Source of the DNA: an uncultured Oscillospiraceae bacterium
Lineage (GTDB): Bacteria > Bacillota > Clostridia > Oscillospirales > Ruminococcaceae
DNA: 17,514 bases
Direction: 5' to 3'
Assembly (NCBI GenBank): GCA_934446565.1
Contig: CAKSEO010000050.1
Span: 1-17,514, forward strand
The number at the start of each line of letters is the position of its first letter. Position 1 is the first letter of the stretch. The notes under the pieces are model-generated. The model was not told the origin of the DNA and did no database searches. It saw only the letters and a list, made by a program, of their open reading frames with translations. The position numbers and the translations under genes were made by a program. Shown here one piece after another: positions 16,172 to 17,514 of the stretch.

Positions 16172-16331
16172 AGTTATTAATTCTGCCTGTTGCTCAATCT
16201 TTAACATAAGCGTTTGTTAATAAATAACAAAAATTTCATCGCCACGCACAAAACGCAGACAAAATCTTTGGCATAATAGCCGAATTTGTTTGCTCCACAA
16301 TATACCAAAACAATCCAAAAAGGAGACTATT

Positions 16332-16535
16332 ATGTTGAACATTCTCTATAACACCAAGTCGCCCCGCTGCAATTCCAGTAAGTGCTTTGCATATTGGGAC
16401 GGAAAATGCTCGGCTTTGGTGAGCAGCAGCTTTAAGGGCGGCTGCCCGTTCTTCAAAGATAAGGAAGCGAAAGCAGTGGAGGATTTACGCTGCAAGGATA
16501 GGGTTGAAAAGTGGAAAGCAGCACAGAAGAAATAA
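16332..16535 (+). CDS. Small cysteine-rich protein of mobile elements
   Basis: A 67-residue protein starting MLNILYNTKSP, with AGGAG six bases before the ATG at 16332; an upstream in-frame ATG at 16290 has no binding site. Four cysteines at about 12, 17, 25 and 37 (CNSSKC, GKCSAL, GGCPFF) could bind a metal. The C-terminal third is highly charged and helical (KDKEAKAVEDLRCKDRVEKWKAAQKK region). I know it only as a family carried ahead of the replication initiator in conjugative elements; its role is unknown. The initiator starts 41 bases further on, so the two form one operon. Confidence 0.75.
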   Translation: MLNILYNTKSPRCNSSKCFAYWDGKCSALVSSSFKGGCPFFKDKEAKAVEDLRCKDRVEKWKAAQKK

Positions 16536-16576
16536 ATTCGCAGAAATTCCTATCTTTCAGAAAGGCGATGATTATT

Positions 16577-17514
16577 ATGAACGCAATATTCCAAATGCTA
16601 AATCCAAGCAATACGCTGACGGTCAACCGCCTGCTGGCTCACGCAATAGGACTGTCAGAAGCGGTGGTTTACGCCGCCCTCATATCGAAATGCAGCTACT
16701 ACGAACGTAACGGTATGCTGGACGACAGCGGCTGGTTTTACTCAACCGTTCCCGACCTTGAAGCAAGCACCGCTCTTTCTGAGTATCAGCAGAAACGCTG
16801 CATAAAGAATCTGGTGGACGCCGGGCTTATCGAAAGCAAGAACCGTGGACTTCCCGCCAAGCGCTGTTTTCGTATCATCGAGGATATAGAACTTATCTCA
16901 AACCTCATTTCACAGGGAGAGAAAAAGCAGTTGTCCATAAAACCGGCTGCTGTGCAGTCCTACGAAAAGAAACGTAGGAACAGGATTGACGCACAACAGT
17001 CTTGCTCCGCAGAAACTACGGAGCAGGAGAAAAATGTCGCCGATAACGACTTTGGAGCTTGCCCCGAAGAAACTGCGGAGCAGCCGGGCGAGGAACTTAC
17101 CATGCTGCTCCCGAGAAACTTCGGAGCAAGCTCTGAAAAATCTGTCCTCCCCTCATTATATAAATCTAAAGATAATAAATCAAAAGAAAATAATCCTCTA
17201 TCAATCGATCCAAAGGACGGCGCTGATTTGATGGATAGGATCGATTCTTCAATACCGAATACGGTTTCCTCCGATGAACGGATGGACTACGCAGATATTA
17301 TCCGGGAGAACATCGGTTATGATTATCTTCTTGAAAGCAGCCCGTCACAGAAAGGCAGGATAAACGAAATCGTCGGGATAATGCTCGACGTGGTATGTTC
17401 CACCAAAAAGTATATCCGGGTGAACGGCGAGGACTTCCCGCAGAGCGTTGTAAAATCACAGTTCCTCAAACTGGACAGCACCCATATTGAGTATGTGATT
17501 ACGGCGCTCGACAA
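16577..17514 (+). CDS. DUF6017-type replication initiator, C-terminus cut by window
   Basis: 312 complete codons are visible and the frame is open to the window edge. Residues about 1-100 look like a winged-helix DNA-binding domain: TLTVNRLLAHAIGLSEAVVYAAL, then a helix-turn-helix stretch around TALSEYQQKRCIKNLVDAGLIE. Residues 125-225 are a polar, low-complexity linker. From about 235 the DUF6017 domain begins (DYADIIRENIGYDYLL, INEIVGIMLDVVCSTKK, DFPQSVVKSQFLKLDSTHIEY). Such proteins are taken to start replication of the excised element. AAAGG is 11 bases before the ATG used here; an in-frame ATG three codons upstream (16568) is only two bases from it and less likely. The linker-coding DNA holds three iteron-like repeats. 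Confidence 0.85.
   Translation, partial: MNAIFQMLNPSNTLTVNRLLAHAIGLSEAVVYAALISKCSYYERNGMLDDSGWFYSTVPDLEASTALSEYQQKRCIKNLVDAGLIESKNRGLPAKRCFRIIEDIELISNLISQGEKKQLSIKPAAVQSYEKKRRNRIDAQQSCSAETTEQEKNVADNDFGACPEETAEQPGEELTMLLPRNFGASSEKSVLPSLYKSKDNKSKENNPLSIDPKDGADLMDRIDSSIPNTVSSDERMDYADIIRENIGYDYLLESSPSQKGRINEIVGIMLDVVCSTKKYIRVNGEDFPQSVVKSQFLKLDSTHIEYVITALD
17001..17130 (+). repeat. Three iteron-like repeats inside the initiator gene
   Basis: Units at 17001-17027, 17058-17084 and 17104-17130 share the core AGAAACT-N-CGGAGCA. Each is also an inverted repeat: TGCTCCG and CGGAGCA around 9 bases, perfect in unit 1, one mismatch in unit 2, one bulge or mismatch in unit 3. The distance from unit 1 to unit 2 is 57 bases (in frame) but from unit 2 to unit 3 is 46 (out of frame), so DNA similarity is kept while the encoded peptide differs. 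This fits an origin inside a rep gene. Confidence 0.55.

Larger units (their letters stand above)
15798..16331. other. Gene-free junction between chromosome and accessory region
   Basis: This stretch holds three terminator hairpins (15871-15894, 16058-16089, 16139-16171), the second copy of the 68-base repeat (15896-15963) and an AT-rich leader up to the cysteine-rich gene. The minus-strand frame across 15858-16121 has no ribosome binding site worth naming, runs through the repeat and hairpins and is not called. Change of gene content suggests the border of a mobile element here, but no attachment site can be fixed because the other end is not in view. Confidence 0.6.
16175..17514 (+). mobile_element. 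Left part of an integrative/conjugative-type element (partial)
   Basis: The small cysteine-rich gene followed by a DUF6017-type replication initiator is a pair typical of Firmicutes conjugative elements. The left border is placed only by the last terminator and change of gene content. No integrase, relaxase or att site is inside the window, so the kind of element and its true end are inferred. Confidence 0.5.

Noticed and set aside
16241..16331. A sigma-A promoter with CATAAT at 16272 for the element genes
   Set aside because: No acceptable -35 box lies 16-18 bases upstream, so it cannot be called from sequence alone.

Overview
The window looks like the chromosome of a Clostridia bacterium of the Oscillospiraceae/Ruminococcus type, with the edge of an integrated mobile element at its right end. 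The reasons are Gram-positive style ribosome binding sites, consensus sigma-A promoters with 17-base spacers, fairly GC-rich genes separated by AT-rich gaps full of hairpins, and protein sequences that read like Ruminococcus-type enzymes. No species can be named from the sequence alone.

Layout. Bases 1-384 hold no gene but a dense set of inverted and direct repeats. Bases 385-3675 (minus strand) are an ilvB-ilvN-ilvC operon for branched-chain amino acid synthesis, driven by a perfect consensus promoter; its KARI carries an unusual lysine/alanine-rich C-terminal tail. Bases 3919-5937 (minus) are a GNAT acetyltransferase followed by a rhamnulokinase homologue whose catalytic and ATP-binding residues are replaced. 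Bases 6228-11305 (plus) are a two-gene operon: a SNF2/SF2 helicase-like protein that has lost its ATPase motifs, then a 1021-residue HSP90/sacsin-type GHKL ATPase with a C-terminal cysteine cluster. I cannot match this pair to a named system, and it is the best candidate here for something undescribed. Bases 11415-13871 (minus) are aguB-aguA (agmatine to putrescine) with a small P-loop kinase-like gene overlapping the end of aguA. Bases 14100-15797 (plus) are purD and a four-helix membrane protein.

Bases 15798-16331 have no gene but three hairpin terminators and a second copy of a 68-base repeat also found at 100-167. Past this lies an accessory region: a small cysteine-rich protein and a DUF6017-type replication initiator gene that runs off the window. 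The linker-coding part of the initiator gene contains three iteron-like DNA repeats, one of them in a different reading frame from the other two, which suggests selection on the DNA (a possible origin inside the gene).

The housekeeping parts are ordinary: valine/isoleucine synthesis, putrescine synthesis and the GAR synthetase step of purine synthesis. The accessory parts are the helicase-like/HSP90-like pair, the degenerate sugar kinase, the dispersed structured repeats and the mobile element edge.
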